Shown piece after piece: positions 1 to 9,125 of a stretch of DNA of 64,000 nt. Both the position numbers and the translations under genes were made by a program. Source of the DNA: Candidatus Aminicenantota bacterium. Its GTDB lineage: Bacteria; Acidobacteriota; Aminicenantia; UBA2199. Numbering within the stretch: the stretch's first letter is position 1; every line of letters starts with the position of its first letter. The DNA lies in the NCBI GenBank assembly GCA_026393835.1, contig JAPKZK010000113.1, positions 1 to 64,000 on the forward strand. The letters are read 5' to 3'. The notes below the pieces were generated by a model. The model was not told where the DNA came from. It worked only from the letters and a program-made list of their open reading frames with translations, and made no database searches.

Positions 1-1
1 A

Positions 2-577
2 GGAGATACGTTTACGAAACAACCGTTACCCCTGATAACTATTTATATTTTAGGGTACTATCTATCCCGGACATTACCCGGTGTAATCAAAGTAAACCGC
101 AATTATATCGATTTATTGGCGGGCGAGGAAATCTCCGAACGAAACGAGTTTATCGAATGTTTAACCCATGATTCTTATGTGATCCAGATACCGGGTTTGC
201 ACTTGCAGATGAAGAACCGGTTGGAATATGTATTGTCGATATTCAAGCAGGAGAGATTTATCGCCGATGATCATCGTTTGAAAGACTATAACTATGAGAT
301 CGACGACGTATTACTGAAAAAGATTTTGAAGCAACTGGAGAAGGCGGCCGCAAATAAAGAATTACTTCGCCAATTGGAAGTAGAGGAAATGGCCTATAGA
401 GAGTATGATAGTACGATCGGTAGGTTTGAGAGACAGTTGGAACAGAAAGAAATGGCCCTCATCGAACATAAACAAACGATCGAAAAAAAAGATAAAGCGC
501 TCGAAGAGAATAAGAAAGCGCTCGAAGAGAAGGATAAATACATCAGCGAACTGTTAAAGAAGTTAAAAATGGAATGA
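2..577 (+). CDS. PD-(D/E)XK / Rpn-family transposase-like nuclease, C-terminal part
   Basis: The reading frame is open from the left edge of the window, so this is the last ~191 residues of a longer gene; an internal TTG at 116 is not a convincing start. The visible part resembles the C-terminal half of PD-(D/E)XK family transposases (recombination-promoting nuclease, Rpn-like): a block around 'PLPLITIYILGY' followed by 'GLHLQMKNRLEYVLSIF'. The nuclease motifs themselves would lie off the edge. The last ~70 residues are a charged coiled coil with a duplicated 7-residue unit (KALEENK/KALEEKD) encoded by a 21-bp DNA duplication at about 496-536. A second family member sits at 60526-61383. Family assignment is by recall of the motif pattern. 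Confidence 0.7.
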   Translation, partial: GDTFTKQPLPLITIYILGYYLSRTLPGVIKVNRNYIDLLAGEEISERNEFIECLTHDSYVIQIPGLHLQMKNRLEYVLSIFKQERFIADDHRLKDYNYEIDDVLLKKILKQLEKAAANKELLRQLEVEEMAYREYDSTIGRFERQLEQKEMALIEHKQTIEKKDKALEENKKALEEKDKYISELLKKLKME

Positions 578-634
578 ATCGGTTAAATTTGTTTGTACAA
601 GGGTACGGGTAGTGTAAAAAGAGAAAGGAGAAAA

Positions 635-1747
635 ATGAAAGAATACGCCATGATCTCAATCTTATTATTACTTTTAACTTTATTTGCTTCACCAGCCGAT
701 GTAAAAACTGTAAACCCCGACAAACCCCTAAACGGCGCCTGGGATTTCAAACTTGAAAAAACCTGGACAATCGATAAGGCAGGCAAAGATGCACTCGCTG
801 CCCCAGCCATTGTGGTCTCCGATGATGGGACCGTCTGCGTCCGTGATTGGAAAAATAGATCGTATTACCTTTTCAACAGCAGCGGTGCGTTTAAGAAAGC
901 CTTTGGGAAACCCGGGGAAGGCCCTGGAGAAATTCGCTGGCACGCCTTACCCTCCTTCGCCATCCATAACACGTTTATCGCCGCCGATATGGACAGACTT
1001 CACTTTTTCAATCACGAAGGAGTATTTATCAAATCCATTCCCCATATGTTTCCCGGCAGAGAACCTCTCCTGTTCATCGATGAAGACCAACTCATCGCCG
1101 CCCCCCTTTTCAATTTTCCCGAAGGCAAAGGAAATATCTATCTCTGCAATCTCAAAACAACAGAAAAAAAAAGCATCAGGGAATTTACGGTTGACAGCCA
1201 CGAAAACCGCCGGGGTCCTGTCCCACACTTGTTCGGTTTATCTCCCATGCCGGTGGTAGGGTATGATGACGCCGACCGGAAACTTTACGTCGGAGTCAAC
1301 GATTCCTACGTGATATATGTCGTTGACCTAAAAGGAAACATTCTTAACACTTTTTCACTTGACCGGAAAAAGAGAGAAATCTCCGTTGAGGCATTAAAAA
1401 AGCAGCTTGATGCTATCGACCCGGGGGGCCCAAACAGCGAGACAGTCAAACTCCTACCCAGGGAACTCACTCATTTTCGGAAAATTCAAATCATCAACGG
1501 GTTGGTTTACGTATTCCAGGATAATTTCGGTATCAACTGGGATAACCAGCAAATCGATATTTTTTCCCCTGAAGGTAAATACCTATACCGTTCCGTCATC
1601 AAACCCGACAATGGTTCCCATATCTATTTCTCCCCCAACAATTTTTTAATAAAGAACGGGCATATGTATGCTGTCCTGGAAGATGCGGAAGGTGAAATCG
1701 TGATCGTAAAGTATAAAATAACGCTGCCGGAGGAATTATCCCGGTAG
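635..1747 (+). CDS. Secreted 6-bladed beta-propeller protein
   Basis: A 370-aa protein with an N-terminal hydrophobic signal segment (residues ~5-18, ISILLLLLTLFASPA), so it is exported. The ATG at 635 is chosen because AAAGGAG lies just upstream; the frame is open further upstream to a TTG at 593 without a ribosome site. The body has the '6-bladed beta-propeller' pattern, with a GKPGEGPGE turn near residue 90 and repeated strands ending in VYVVDLKGN- and IFSPEGKYL-type turns. Such proteins are abundant in Aminicenantes and Bacteroidetes; their ligand is usually unknown. It stands alone, convergent with the molybdenum hydroxylase operon. Confidence 0.75.
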   Translation: MKEYAMISILLLLLTLFASPADVKTVNPDKPLNGAWDFKLEKTWTIDKAGKDALAAPAIVVSDDGTVCVRDWKNRSYYLFNSSGAFKKAFGKPGEGPGEIRWHALPSFAIHNTFIAADMDRLHFFNHEGVFIKSIPHMFPGREPLLFIDEDQLIAAPLFNFPEGKGNIYLCNLKTTEKKSIREFTVDSHENRRGPVPHLFGLSPMPVVGYDDADRKLYVGVNDSYVIYVVDLKGNILNTFSLDRKKREISVEALKKQLDAIDPGGPNSETVKLLPRELTHFRKIQIINGLVYVFQDNFGINWDNQQIDIFSPEGKYLYRSVIKPDNGSHIYFSPNNFLIKNGHMYAVLEDAEGEIVIVKYKITLPEELSR

Positions 1748-1762
1748 ACTGGGGTTATTATT

Positions 1763-4012
1763 TCAATACAAAAATTTCAACACTTTCTCCGGCGTTAAGG
1801 GAGAATCGAAAAATATTTCTTTATCCGGGCGGAACGCTTTCATGGCATCGAATATAGCAAAATAGGCGCCGATGCCATACATAAACGGCGGCTCCCCTAT
1901 GGCCTTGGAACTTAACACCGCCCGCGGATTGTCCGCATCCTCCAGGAAATGTACATTAACTGTCCGCGGCGCGGACTTTATGTCCGGGACTTTATACGTA
2001 CCGGTATTATCGGTTAATAGTTTCCCTTCCGCATTGTAAATCAATTCCTCCATGGTCATCCAGCCGATGCCCTGGAGTAATCCCCCTTCTACCTGGCCCA
2101 GGTCGATAAGATAATCCAGGCTCCGACCGGCATCATGGGCAATATGAACGGCATCGATGTCATACGTACCCCGCAAACAATCCAACGTTACCTCCATGAC
2201 CGCCGTACCGAAAACATGATAGGCAAACGGCTTCCCTTTCTCTTTGACCCGGTCGAAATATACCCCCGGCGTGGCGTAAAACCCCTGGGCGGTAAGATTA
2301 AATCGTTTTAAATAGGCATTGCCGACAAGGGTTTCCCAGGTTAATCCCGTGGGCTTGCCGCGGAGATAGACTTTTTCATCCCTGATCGTCGCATCGGCGG
2401 GGGAAGGGATGTTGAGATGATCGGCGGCCGCTTGCTTGAGACGCTCTAATATATCGAGGCAGGCAATTTCAACCGCCTTGCCGTTCATGTCGGCGGCGGA
2501 GCTGGCCGCGGTGGGCGACGTGTTGGCCACACGGGTGGTGTTGGTGGTCTCGATCTTGATTCGTTCCTCGCTTATGGAAAAAGTTTGGGCCGCGATGCGC
2601 AGGATTTTCATATTCACCCCCTGCCCCATTTCCACGGCCGCGGAACTGACGCCGACGCTGCCGTCGGTATAGACATGCACCAACGCCCCAGCCTGGTTCA
2701 ACATGGTGTTGGTAAAAGAAATCCCGAAACAAACCGGCATCACGGCGGCGCCTTTCTTTTTTAATTTGTTGGCGGTATTAAATACTTCCACGTCTTTAAA
2801 TATTTTTTGGAAATCATATAATCGGTCGGCTTCCTGCCAACAGCGTCCGGCGCGGCAGTTTTCCACCTGCATGCCGTAGGGGAAGGTATCGTTTTCTTTC
2901 AAGAGGTTTTTTTGTTGGATTACCCAGGGCTGCAGGTTTAATTTTTCCGAGGCTTTTTGGATGGCGCTTTCCAGGACGAACATGGCCTGGGGTCCGCCGA
3001 AACCGCGGAAAGCGGTAAAAGGCGCGAGGTTGGTATAACAACAGGCGGCGGCGGCTTTGACGTTGGGGATATAATAGGAGTTGGTGCAATGGAACAGGGT
3101 GCGCTCCAGGATGGCGGTGGAGAGGTCGGCGGCTGCGCCGGAATCCTGGTAAAAGGCGACCTCATAGGCCAGGATGGTCCCGTCGGCTTTCAGGCCTATT
3201 TTGAAATCCGAGGAATAGGGATGGCGTTTGCCGGTCATCATCATATCTTCGCGGCGGTCCAGGGTCAGTTTCACGGGCCGCTGCAGGATAAAAGCGGCCA
3301 GGGCGGCCATGCAGGCCCAGGGAGTGGCCTGGTCTTCCTTGCCGCCGAAACCACCGCCCAACCGGCGGACATCCACTTCGATTTTGTGCATGGGCAACCC
3401 CAGGACCCGCGCCGCGATCCGCTGCACCACCGTTGGGGATTGCGTCGATGAGTAAAGCGTAACGCCCCTGTTTTCCACGGGTACGGCCATGGCCGATTGG
3501 GTTTCCATGTAAAAATGTTCCTGGCCGCCGGAATCCACCCGGCCTTCGACGATAACATCGCACTGCCCCCAGGCCGCGGCAACATCCCCTAAAGCAAATG
3601 TCCGCGGCGGGATGATGAGGTTTCCTTTCTTAAATGCCTCCCGTGGGCTCAGTACCGGCGATAAAGGGGTTATCTCCAGTTCGATATCTTTAAACGCCTT
3701 TTTGGCCAGGGTTTTGCTTTCCGCGATTACCAGGGCGATGGGCTCGCCGATGTATTGGACATGTTCGGCGGCCAGCAGGGTCTCATCCTGGATAATGCCG
3801 CCCACCTGGTTTTGGCCGGGGATATCGGCGGCGGTAAAGACGGCGATAACGCCGGGACTGCGCCGGGCTTTCGCTGCATCCAGCCGTTGGATTTTCCCAT
3901 GGGCCGACGGCGAAGGGAATACGGCGGCGTACAGCAAACCTCCCGGCGCCGGGATGTCATCCAAAAAAACAGACTCGCCGCGCACATGAAGCGGTATATC
4001 GAAATTTTTCAT
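1763..4012 (-). CDS. Xanthine dehydrogenase-family molybdopterin-binding subunit
   Basis: A 749-aa large subunit of a molybdenum hydroxylase, which oxidises purines or other N-heterocycles or aldehydes with water as oxygen donor. The order is an aldehyde oxidase/xanthine dehydrogenase a/b hammerhead domain (~1-110) followed by the Moco-binding domains. Key motifs are GGGFGGKEDQ near residue 220, FRGFGGPQ near 340, a GMGQG-type motif near 470 and the catalytic-Glu motif GEPP near 705. The length matches E. coli-type XdhA (~750 aa). AAGGAG precedes the ATG. It is the last gene of the operon, 221 bp after the FeS/FAD subunit; that gap holds dispersed repeats. The true substrate cannot be told from sequence. 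Confidence 0.93.
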   Translation of the reverse strand: MKNFDIPLHVRGESVFLDDIPAPGGLLYAAVFPSPSAHGKIQRLDAAKARRSPGVIAVFTAADIPGQNQVGGIIQDETLLAAEHVQYIGEPIALVIAESKTLAKKAFKDIELEITPLSPVLSPREAFKKGNLIIPPRTFALGDVAAAWGQCDVIVEGRVDSGGQEHFYMETQSAMAVPVENRGVTLYSSTQSPTVVQRIAARVLGLPMHKIEVDVRRLGGGFGGKEDQATPWACMAALAAFILQRPVKLTLDRREDMMMTGKRHPYSSDFKIGLKADGTILAYEVAFYQDSGAAADLSTAILERTLFHCTNSYYIPNVKAAAACCYTNLAPFTAFRGFGGPQAMFVLESAIQKASEKLNLQPWVIQQKNLLKENDTFPYGMQVENCRAGRCWQEADRLYDFQKIFKDVEVFNTANKLKKKGAAVMPVCFGISFTNTMLNQAGALVHVYTDGSVGVSSAAVEMGQGVNMKILRIAAQTFSISEERIKIETTNTTRVANTSPTAASSAADMNGKAVEIACLDILERLKQAAADHLNIPSPADATIRDEKVYLRGKPTGLTWETLVGNAYLKRFNLTAQGFYATPGVYFDRVKEKGKPFAYHVFGTAVMEVTLDCLRGTYDIDAVHIAHDAGRSLDYLIDLGQVEGGLLQGIGWMTMEELIYNAEGKLLTDNTGTYKVPDIKSAPRTVNVHFLEDADNPRAVLSSKAIGEPPFMYGIGAYFAIFDAMKAFRPDKEIFFDSPLTPEKVLKFLY

Positions 4013-4233
4013 GGTAACTCCTTTTTAAAAAACATCGCCCACGAATTACACGAATTTTCACGAATCGTTTTTGTCCACAGATTACACTGATTAACACTGA
4101 TTAAAAAAAAAGATGAAATGTATAAAACACAAATCGGGCGAACACGGGGGTTCGCCCCTACGGGAATTTGACCCCTGTTTTTAATCTGTGTCAATCTGTG
4201 TAATCTGTGGACAGGTGTTTTTTTCATTCTTAA
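4013..4233. repeat. Composite intergenic repeat with nested inverted repeats
   Basis: This gap between two genes of one operon is filled with repeats. At 4038-4065 lies a CACGAATTACACGAATT-type 11-bp quasi-repeat. A ~33-bp inverted pair follows, 4073-4102 (CCACAGATTACACTGATT) and 4178-4212 (AATCTGTGTAATCTGTGG). Nested between them is a hairpin, GGGCGAAC-ACGGGG-GTTCGCCC, within 4134-4160. Related elements occur in other gaps of the window. They would be transcribed with the operon and could fold as RNA. Confidence 0.7.
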
Positions 4234-5700
4234 TCAATCCGTGGACAGATCTTTTTCCGGGAAAAGGGTGATGAAATGGGCAAATATTAAGTTCCGCAGC
4301 AGCAAGGTTTTGTACTGCGCACTGCCCCGAACATCGTCGATGGGAGAGATTTCACCGGTGGTTATTTTTATTGCTTCCCGGAGAGTGTCGGTGGTTATTT
4401 CTTTTCCTTCCAGGAAAGCGCTGGTTTTTGCCAGGAACAGGGGAATAGGCGCCACACCGCCGGCGGAGAGGCGTATGTTATAAATAGTACTGCCATTTGT
4501 CTCCAGGGAAATGGCCGTGTTGCAGGAAGCAATGTCCAGGTGCTTGCGCTGGGATACTTTCTCGAAATGGTAATGAAAACGCAGCCCTTTTCCCGGCGCG
4601 GGGACCGGGAACCTGAGGAACCGTACGATTTCCCCTTCCGCCAGATCTAATTGTTTGTAACCTTTAAAAAATTGTCTTAGGGGTAGTTCCCGCAGGACGT
4701 TGTTCCCGGACAGGCCGATAACGGTATTAAGGGCCAGCAGCATGACGGTTAGGTCCCCGATGGGAGAGGCGTTCACAATATTACCGGCCAGGGTGGCGCG
4801 GGTGCGCATGATGGTGGAAGAGACCAGGTTGAGATCGTTTTTCATGTTGGGAAACAGTTCGTTAATAAGGGGGGACTGTTTCATTTCTTCCATGGTGGTT
4901 CCCGCGCCGATGTAGATCATATGGTTTCTTTCGCGGATATAAGCCAGGTCGGCGCGGCGGGAGATAAATTGTAAATTTTCATCCAGCAGCGCCCCGGGTT
5001 TTTGCACGTAAAGGTCTGTGGCCCCGGCCACGATGATCCCGGCGCCCGGGTCGGGGAGCGTCCGGGCGTCGGCGTCTGGGGGTTCCTGGGTTTTTAAAGC
5101 CGCTAACCGTCCCGGGATGTGCAGGAAATAGCCGGGTAAAATGGACCATTCCACCAGTTGTTGGATGCGGTTTTTATCGGTATCCAACAGGGGCGAAAAC
5201 GTATCGCAGAGTTTTTGGGCGGCGCGGCGGATGGAGAGATAGCCCGTGCACCGGCAGATATTGCCGTCCAGGGCATCGATGGCATCCCGGTAGTCCAGGG
5301 TCGCGGAAGCGAGGAAAAACCCGGTCAGGGACATGACGATTCCCGGCGTACAAAAGCCGCACTGGGAAGCGCCTTCATCGGTAAGCGCCTGCTGTATGGG
5401 CGTCAGTGCGCCGGCGGCGCCGGCGGCGCCGGCTATATTAATGCCTTCTACGGTAACGATGTGTTTGCCGGCCAGTTCCCCCAACGGCAGCAGGCAGGAA
5501 GCCACGGCTTTGTATTGAACTCCGTTGTCTTTTAACTCCCCCAGCAATACCGTACAGGCGCCGCATTCGCCTTCCCGGCAGCCTTCCTTGGTCCCCGGGA
5601 GTTTCTGGCGTCCCCGGATGAAATCCAGGGTAACGGTCCCGACCGGGGCCGATGTTTCAACTTCCCGGTCATTTATAATAAACTTAAGCGGATTTCTCAT
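4234..5700 (-). CDS. Xanthine dehydrogenase FeS/FAD fused small subunit
   Basis: A 488-aa subunit carrying the electron-transfer cofactors. Residues 1-~75 form a plant-ferredoxin-type [2Fe-2S] domain with Cys41, Cys46, Cys49 and Cys69. Residues ~80-165 form the second [2Fe-2S] domain, with CGFC near 110 and CRC near 145. Residues ~200-480 form the FAD-binding domain, with a GAGTTMEE-like segment and TLAGNIVNASPIGD, the usual FAD loop. FeS and FAD modules are fused as in XdhA-type small chains. AAGGAG precedes the ATG. It pairs with the molybdopterin subunit downstream. Confidence 0.93.
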   Translation of the reverse strand: MRNPLKFIINDREVETSAPVGTVTLDFIRGRQKLPGTKEGCREGECGACTVLLGELKDNGVQYKAVASCLLPLGELAGKHIVTVEGINIAGAAGAAGALTPIQQALTDEGASQCGFCTPGIVMSLTGFFLASATLDYRDAIDALDGNICRCTGYLSIRRAAQKLCDTFSPLLDTDKNRIQQLVEWSILPGYFLHIPGRLAALKTQEPPDADARTLPDPGAGIIVAGATDLYVQKPGALLDENLQFISRRADLAYIRERNHMIYIGAGTTMEEMKQSPLINELFPNMKNDLNLVSSTIMRTRATLAGNIVNASPIGDLTVMLLALNTVIGLSGNNVLRELPLRQFFKGYKQLDLAEGEIVRFLRFPVPAPGKGLRFHYHFEKVSQRKHLDIASCNTAISLETNGSTIYNIRLSAGGVAPIPLFLAKTSAFLEGKEITTDTLREAIKITTGEISPIDDVRGSAQYKTLLLRNLIFAHFITLFPEKDLSTD

Positions 5701-5723
5701 CGGATCTCCTTAATTAATTCGTG

Positions 5724-6233
5724 TTAATTCGTGTAATTCGTGGGCCCAGTTTTTACTCTTATTAATTCGTGTTCCCGGATATTAAATTTCCTCAGCACCT
5801 CTTCAACGCAGTGATTTCTGACGGTAATGTAAACATCTTTCCCGGTTGTCAAGATTTTTTCCAGGAGCGGGGCGAATCCTTTGCCTTCCAATTCCAGGGG
5901 ACCGATCTCATCGATAAACACCGGGTTTATGTCCCGTGCGATGATATCGTCGCTAATGGCTTCGGCAAAAACAAACGCGGCCTTTGAAAAATGGAAAGGA
6001 CCGCGGCGATAGATTTCGTCCCAACCCGGGGGTACGTGTTGCGACCGGTACGCCAGCGGCATTTTTTCATTATTACTCAAGCGTACGATCTCATACCCGG
6101 TAAAATCGGCGTCATCCGGGAATATTTTTTTGGACGCGAATCCGTCGCCCTGTTTTGTTTGCTGTTGTCGATAGATGGAAATCATCCGCCGGGTTTTTCC
6201 CTGGTTGATTTCACCGGTAATAATGTAGATCAT
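5724..6233 (-). CDS. THEP1-like nucleoside-triphosphatase of the molybdenum hydroxylase operon
   Basis: A 169-aa P-loop NTPase of the NTPase_1/THEP1 family. Walker A is GEINQGKT at residues 7-14 and Walker B is PVFIDEIGPLEL near 105-116. Its start lies 1 bp after the XdhC-like stop, so the two are translationally coupled. Small NTPases of this family recur in molybdenum hydroxylase clusters. A role in cofactor handling or enzyme activation is an inference from context. Confidence 0.8.
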   Translation of the reverse strand: MIYIITGEINQGKTRRMISIYRQQQTKQGDGFASKKIFPDDADFTGYEIVRLSNNEKMPLAYRSQHVPPGWDEIYRRGPFHFSKAAFVFAEAISDDIIARDINPVFIDEIGPLELEGKGFAPLLEKILTTGKDVYITVRNHCVEEVLRKFNIREHELIRVKTGPTNYTN

Positions 6234-6234
6234 T

Positions 6235-7047
6235 TTACCTTTTGCTTAAGTGCTTGTGTCCGGGTTTGTTGTAACGGACCGCCTGGAGTTCGGAGATAAT
6301 GGAGATAGCGATTTCGTCCGGGTTTTCGCCGCCGATATCCAGGCCCACCGGCGTGTAGAGGGTATTCAAATCAATATCGGGTCCCAGGTCTTCGGTCAGT
6401 TGTTGAATCATTAATTCCCCTTTGTTCCGGGAAGCGATCAAGCCGATGTATTTAGGGTCCCACCGGGCTTCATAGATGCGTTTCAGGATAACATAATCCA
6501 GCGCGTGAGAGTGGGTAGCGATGACAAAAAAACTACCGCCCGGTACATCTTCGTCTTTAAGGGCGGTTTCATAGTTGACGGTAATGCTGTATTGGGCGCC
6601 GTCGATGGTTTCCACCATGCCTTCGCGGTCATCGATAAGCGTTATGTAATAATTCAGGTTCTTGAGGTGGTAAACCAGGGCTTTGCCGATGTGCCCGGCG
6701 CCGAAGAGGTACAGCCGGGCGCCGGACCCGATGTACTCGTAGAAGAGGGTGACCGCGCCGCCGCAGATCATGCCGGTTTGTTCGCAGTCGATAATGTCAT
6801 TGTCAGGGCTGAGCGAGTATTTTTTCAGATAGTTATTTTTATCTTTCAGGCATTGGGACGCTTTTTTAACCGCCGCATATTCCAATGCGCCGCCGCCCAC
6901 CGTACCTTCTAGCCTGCCGTCCGGGGTCACCAACATCTTGGTCCCCATGCCGGCCGGACCGTGACCTTCTTTTGCCACTACCGTAATCAAAACGCCTTCT
7001 TCGCCTTTTTGTCTTACCCGCAAAATTTCTTCGTATATATCAGCCAT
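6235..7047 (-). CDS. XdhC/CoxI-family molybdenum hydroxylase maturation factor
   Basis: A 270-aa protein with the XdhC two-domain pattern. The N-terminal domain has VAKEGHGPAGMGTKMLV and the GTVGGGALE motif. The C-terminal Rossmann domain begins with LYLFGAGHIGKAL near residue 132 and ends with TPVGLDIGGENPDEIAISI. XdhC proteins bind Mo cofactor, promote its sulfuration and insert it into the large subunit. AGGAAGG lies upstream of the ATG. It sits between the membrane protein and the NTPase in the same operon. Confidence 0.92.
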   Translation of the reverse strand: MADIYEEILRVRQKGEEGVLITVVAKEGHGPAGMGTKMLVTPDGRLEGTVGGGALEYAAVKKASQCLKDKNNYLKKYSLSPDNDIIDCEQTGMICGGAVTLFYEYIGSGARLYLFGAGHIGKALVYHLKNLNYYITLIDDREGMVETIDGAQYSITVNYETALKDEDVPGGSFFVIATHSHALDYVILKRIYEARWDPKYIGLIASRNKGELMIQQLTEDLGPDIDLNTLYTPVGLDIGGENPDEIAISIISELQAVRYNKPGHKHLSKR

Positions 7048-7067
7048 TAATAGCCTTCCTTATTGTT

Positions 7068-7760
7068 TTATATGACCGGGGTAAATCCCGACAGGATTAT
7101 CCTGGTAAGAATTGCCGCGGCAAACACCGTACAGGAAAAAGACAACCCCGCATCGACAGCGCCGATCGACTTCCATTGAATCCCGGAACGATTCCTTTCG
7201 AGGGATTGTCCCGTTTTGAGGTAAACAATGATAATGGCGGCGTTCACCAGGGATTCCAGCAGGAAGAAGCGGATGATATTTCCTATCCCGATTTGGAAGA
7301 AATCATCGGAGATAGAAAAAATAAGCAGGCTGAAGGAGTAAAGGATAAAGGCGGCGCGCCATCCGGCGGCGGCCGTCAGCGCCTCCCGGAAACGGAAGAC
7401 CCGCCGGTTTTCCAGCAGGACTTTGTAAATAATCATTAATACGGCGCCTTCCATGAGGATGGCCAGGGCGGGATTAATGGTTACAATTGGGCCGGGACCG
7501 GGTAAAAAGAGGTCCGCCAGTTTGACGGCAGCCGCCGTGACGGATACGCTGAACAGGGAGATGGCTTTCCCGCTTTCTCGATAGGCGCGGGTCATAAAAT
7601 AGAAACCGATGGGGAACATGATAAAGCCCGCGATGCCGGGGATAATCGCGACCAGGTGGACCAGGTATCCCAGGGTCGCTTCGGCGATGCCCCACAGGGA
7701 ACCCCAGAACAGCGATACGGTCAGTATTTCTTTTATGTTGGTTTTATTCATTTTCATCAA
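7068..7760 (-). CDS. Integral membrane protein at the head of the molybdenum hydroxylase operon
   Basis: A 230-aa protein with about six hydrophobic segments (residues ~14-34, 40-58, 68-88, 95-115, 130-152 and 200-225). I do not recognise the family. It is the first gene of the operon: AAAGGAGG lies upstream of the ATG and a promoter with a dyad lies just beyond. Co-transcription with xdhC-like and hydroxylase genes suggests a substrate- or cofactor-related membrane function, for example an ECF S-component-like carrier. No sequence motif proves it. Confidence 0.75.
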   Translation of the reverse strand: MMKMNKTNIKEILTVSLFWGSLWGIAEATLGYLVHLVAIIPGIAGFIMFPIGFYFMTRAYRESGKAISLFSVSVTAAAVKLADLFLPGPGPIVTINPALAILMEGAVLMIIYKVLLENRRVFRFREALTAAAGWRAAFILYSFSLLIFSISDDFFQIGIGNIIRFFLLESLVNAAIIIVYLKTGQSLERNRSGIQWKSIGAVDAGLSFSCTVFAAAILTRIILSGFTPVI

Positions 7761-7794
7761 GCCTCCTTTGAAGGTTAACGGGATTTAGAATTTA

Positions 7795-7822
7795 ATTATA
7801 CCACCGGTAGTATAAAATTCAA
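7795..7822 (-). promoter_or_regulatory. Promoter and operator-like dyad of the molybdenum hydroxylase operon
   Basis: Read on the minus strand: TTGAAT (-35, 7817-7822), a 16-bp spacer, then TATAAT (-10, 7795-7800), about 35 bp before the first gene. The spacer and -10 overlap a near-perfect dyad, ATACYACCGGTRGTAT (7798-7813), which suits a repressor or activator site. The same dyad could also act as a terminator hairpin for the gene ending at 7827. Confidence 0.55.
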
Positions 7823-7826
7823 AGTT

Positions 7827-9125
7827 TTAAAGCGAATTTTCCCAAATGTGACAGAGGTTGTTTTGACCCAGGGCATACTCATAATTCGACAGGGGGGGGC
7901 ATAATGCATTAAAGGTACAGCGCCGGCAGGGCGTCGCTTTTTTTCTTGTCCTCCGCCAACTAGAGCCCCGGTACATCTCTTTGTACACCATATCGTAAAT
8001 ACTATCCCCGGCAAGAGTTCCCAGGCGGGGGGCGTTGACATCGGCATGGATATGACCGTTACTTAATATGGTTAATGTTCCGAAATGAAGCGGATTAATA
8101 CACTGGCGGGCCAGGATTTCCGTCATTGTGGGCCTGGCTTCCTCCAGGTCTTGCTTATCGACAAAAACCGCCTGCCGGAAAAACTCCCGGTTCCTGCCGT
8201 TAAAAAATGGATAAAATGAGTGGTTTTCCAGGCGATGCCGGGCAATCAACTCTTCCGCTGCATCGCTGTCCGCTTCCCCGGCAATAATAAAAAGAAAGTG
8301 CGTACCCGGCCGGTTTACCGCCGGCGCCCCTATTATCTCCTCCCATTGCCGGGTTTTTACGGGAAACGGGACCACGATCTTTAAGGAAAAAGAGCCGGCC
8401 GGGAACTGCGCTATTTTTTTTTCTTGACCGGCCAGGTTCAAGTAATGGGTATAAAAAAATTTCTCGGCGGGCAGCGCCGGCGCGTTTAATATTTCCGGCA
8501 ATTGCTCCCATTGGGAAAATTTGAAAATATCTCCCCCCAGGATATTCAACCGCGCCAATGAAGACCCCTGCAATTGCTGCAACAGGTTTTTTACAGACCG
8601 GGGTTCCAGTTCCGCCCGGGTGTTCCTGCCGCGGGTACAGCACAGGAATTGCCGGTGGGCGGAACCACACAGGCCGCAATCCAGGCCGCAGGCAGAGTTT
8701 ATGTATATGGAAACTTCCGCCGCGTATTTCATCATGCGGTCGCCCACCGCCGCCGAACCCCGGGTGCTTTTTTTGATAACTTCGACATCCTGCTGGATAT
8801 TCGGATAAGGCGCCATTTGCATGGGCTTGCCCCGGGTAAGCGCCGCGTCGATTAAATCCCCCATAAAAAAAGTCCTCATGTCCTTTACAAACCGGGATAC
8901 CCCCGGGTTGGCCAACTCCTTACCGGTTAAACCGACGACCTGTAAATTCCCGGGAGAGCGCAGGCGCTTTACCAATCGAATCACTGTTTCACAATCCCGG
9001 TATTCCAGGATTTTCCCGGTCAGGGAGTTATAGAACAAGGCGGACTTTCCGCGCACGGACACATGGACATAATTATCCAGGATAAACCAAAAACTTTGAG
9101 ATTTTTTTGGGGATTGTTTAGGCAA
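7827..9125 (-). CDS. Second radical-SAM-like SPASM protein of the GG-leader RiPP system ('pseudo-rSAM' family)
   Basis: A 432-aa protein resembling the pseudo-rSAM proteins of GG-Bacteroidales natural product systems. The N-terminus has the typical 'FWFILDNYVHVSVRG...LFYNSLTGKILEY' layout, split here around residues 12-42. The middle has CGLDCGLC (residues ~145-152), a complete CxxxCxxC pattern despite the family name. The SPASM-like C-terminus has Cys near 340, CRRC near 400, and further Cys. Its start overlaps the stop of the maturase gene by 8 bp, so the two are coupled. It probably assists or carries out a second modification of the precursor at 10851-11021. Confidence 0.82.
   Translation of the reverse strand: MPKQSPKKSQSFWFILDNYVHVSVRGKSALFYNSLTGKILEYRDCETVIRLVKRLRSPGNLQVVGLTGKELANPGVSRFVKDMRTFFMGDLIDAALTRGKPMQMAPYPNIQQDVEVIKKSTRGSAAVGDRMMKYAAEVSIYINSACGLDCGLCGSAHRQFLCCTRGRNTRAELEPRSVKNLLQQLQGSSLARLNILGGDIFKFSQWEQLPEILNAPALPAEKFFYTHYLNLAGQEKKIAQFPAGSFSLKIVVPFPVKTRQWEEIIGAPAVNRPGTHFLFIIAGEADSDAAEELIARHRLENHSFYPFFNGRNREFFRQAVFVDKQDLEEARPTMTEILARQCINPLHFGTLTILSNGHIHADVNAPRLGTLAGDSIYDMVYKEMYRGSSWRRTRKKATPCRRCTFNALCPPLSNYEYALGQNNLCHIWENSL

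Noticed and set aside
116-577. Complete 153-aa gene starting at TTG 116
   Set aside because: The frame is open back to the window edge and upstream residues match the family, so the start is outside the window.
2957-3451. 164-aa plus-strand ORF opposite the molybdopterin subunit
   Set aside because: Gly-rich antisense frame of a high-GC gene, without ribosome site.
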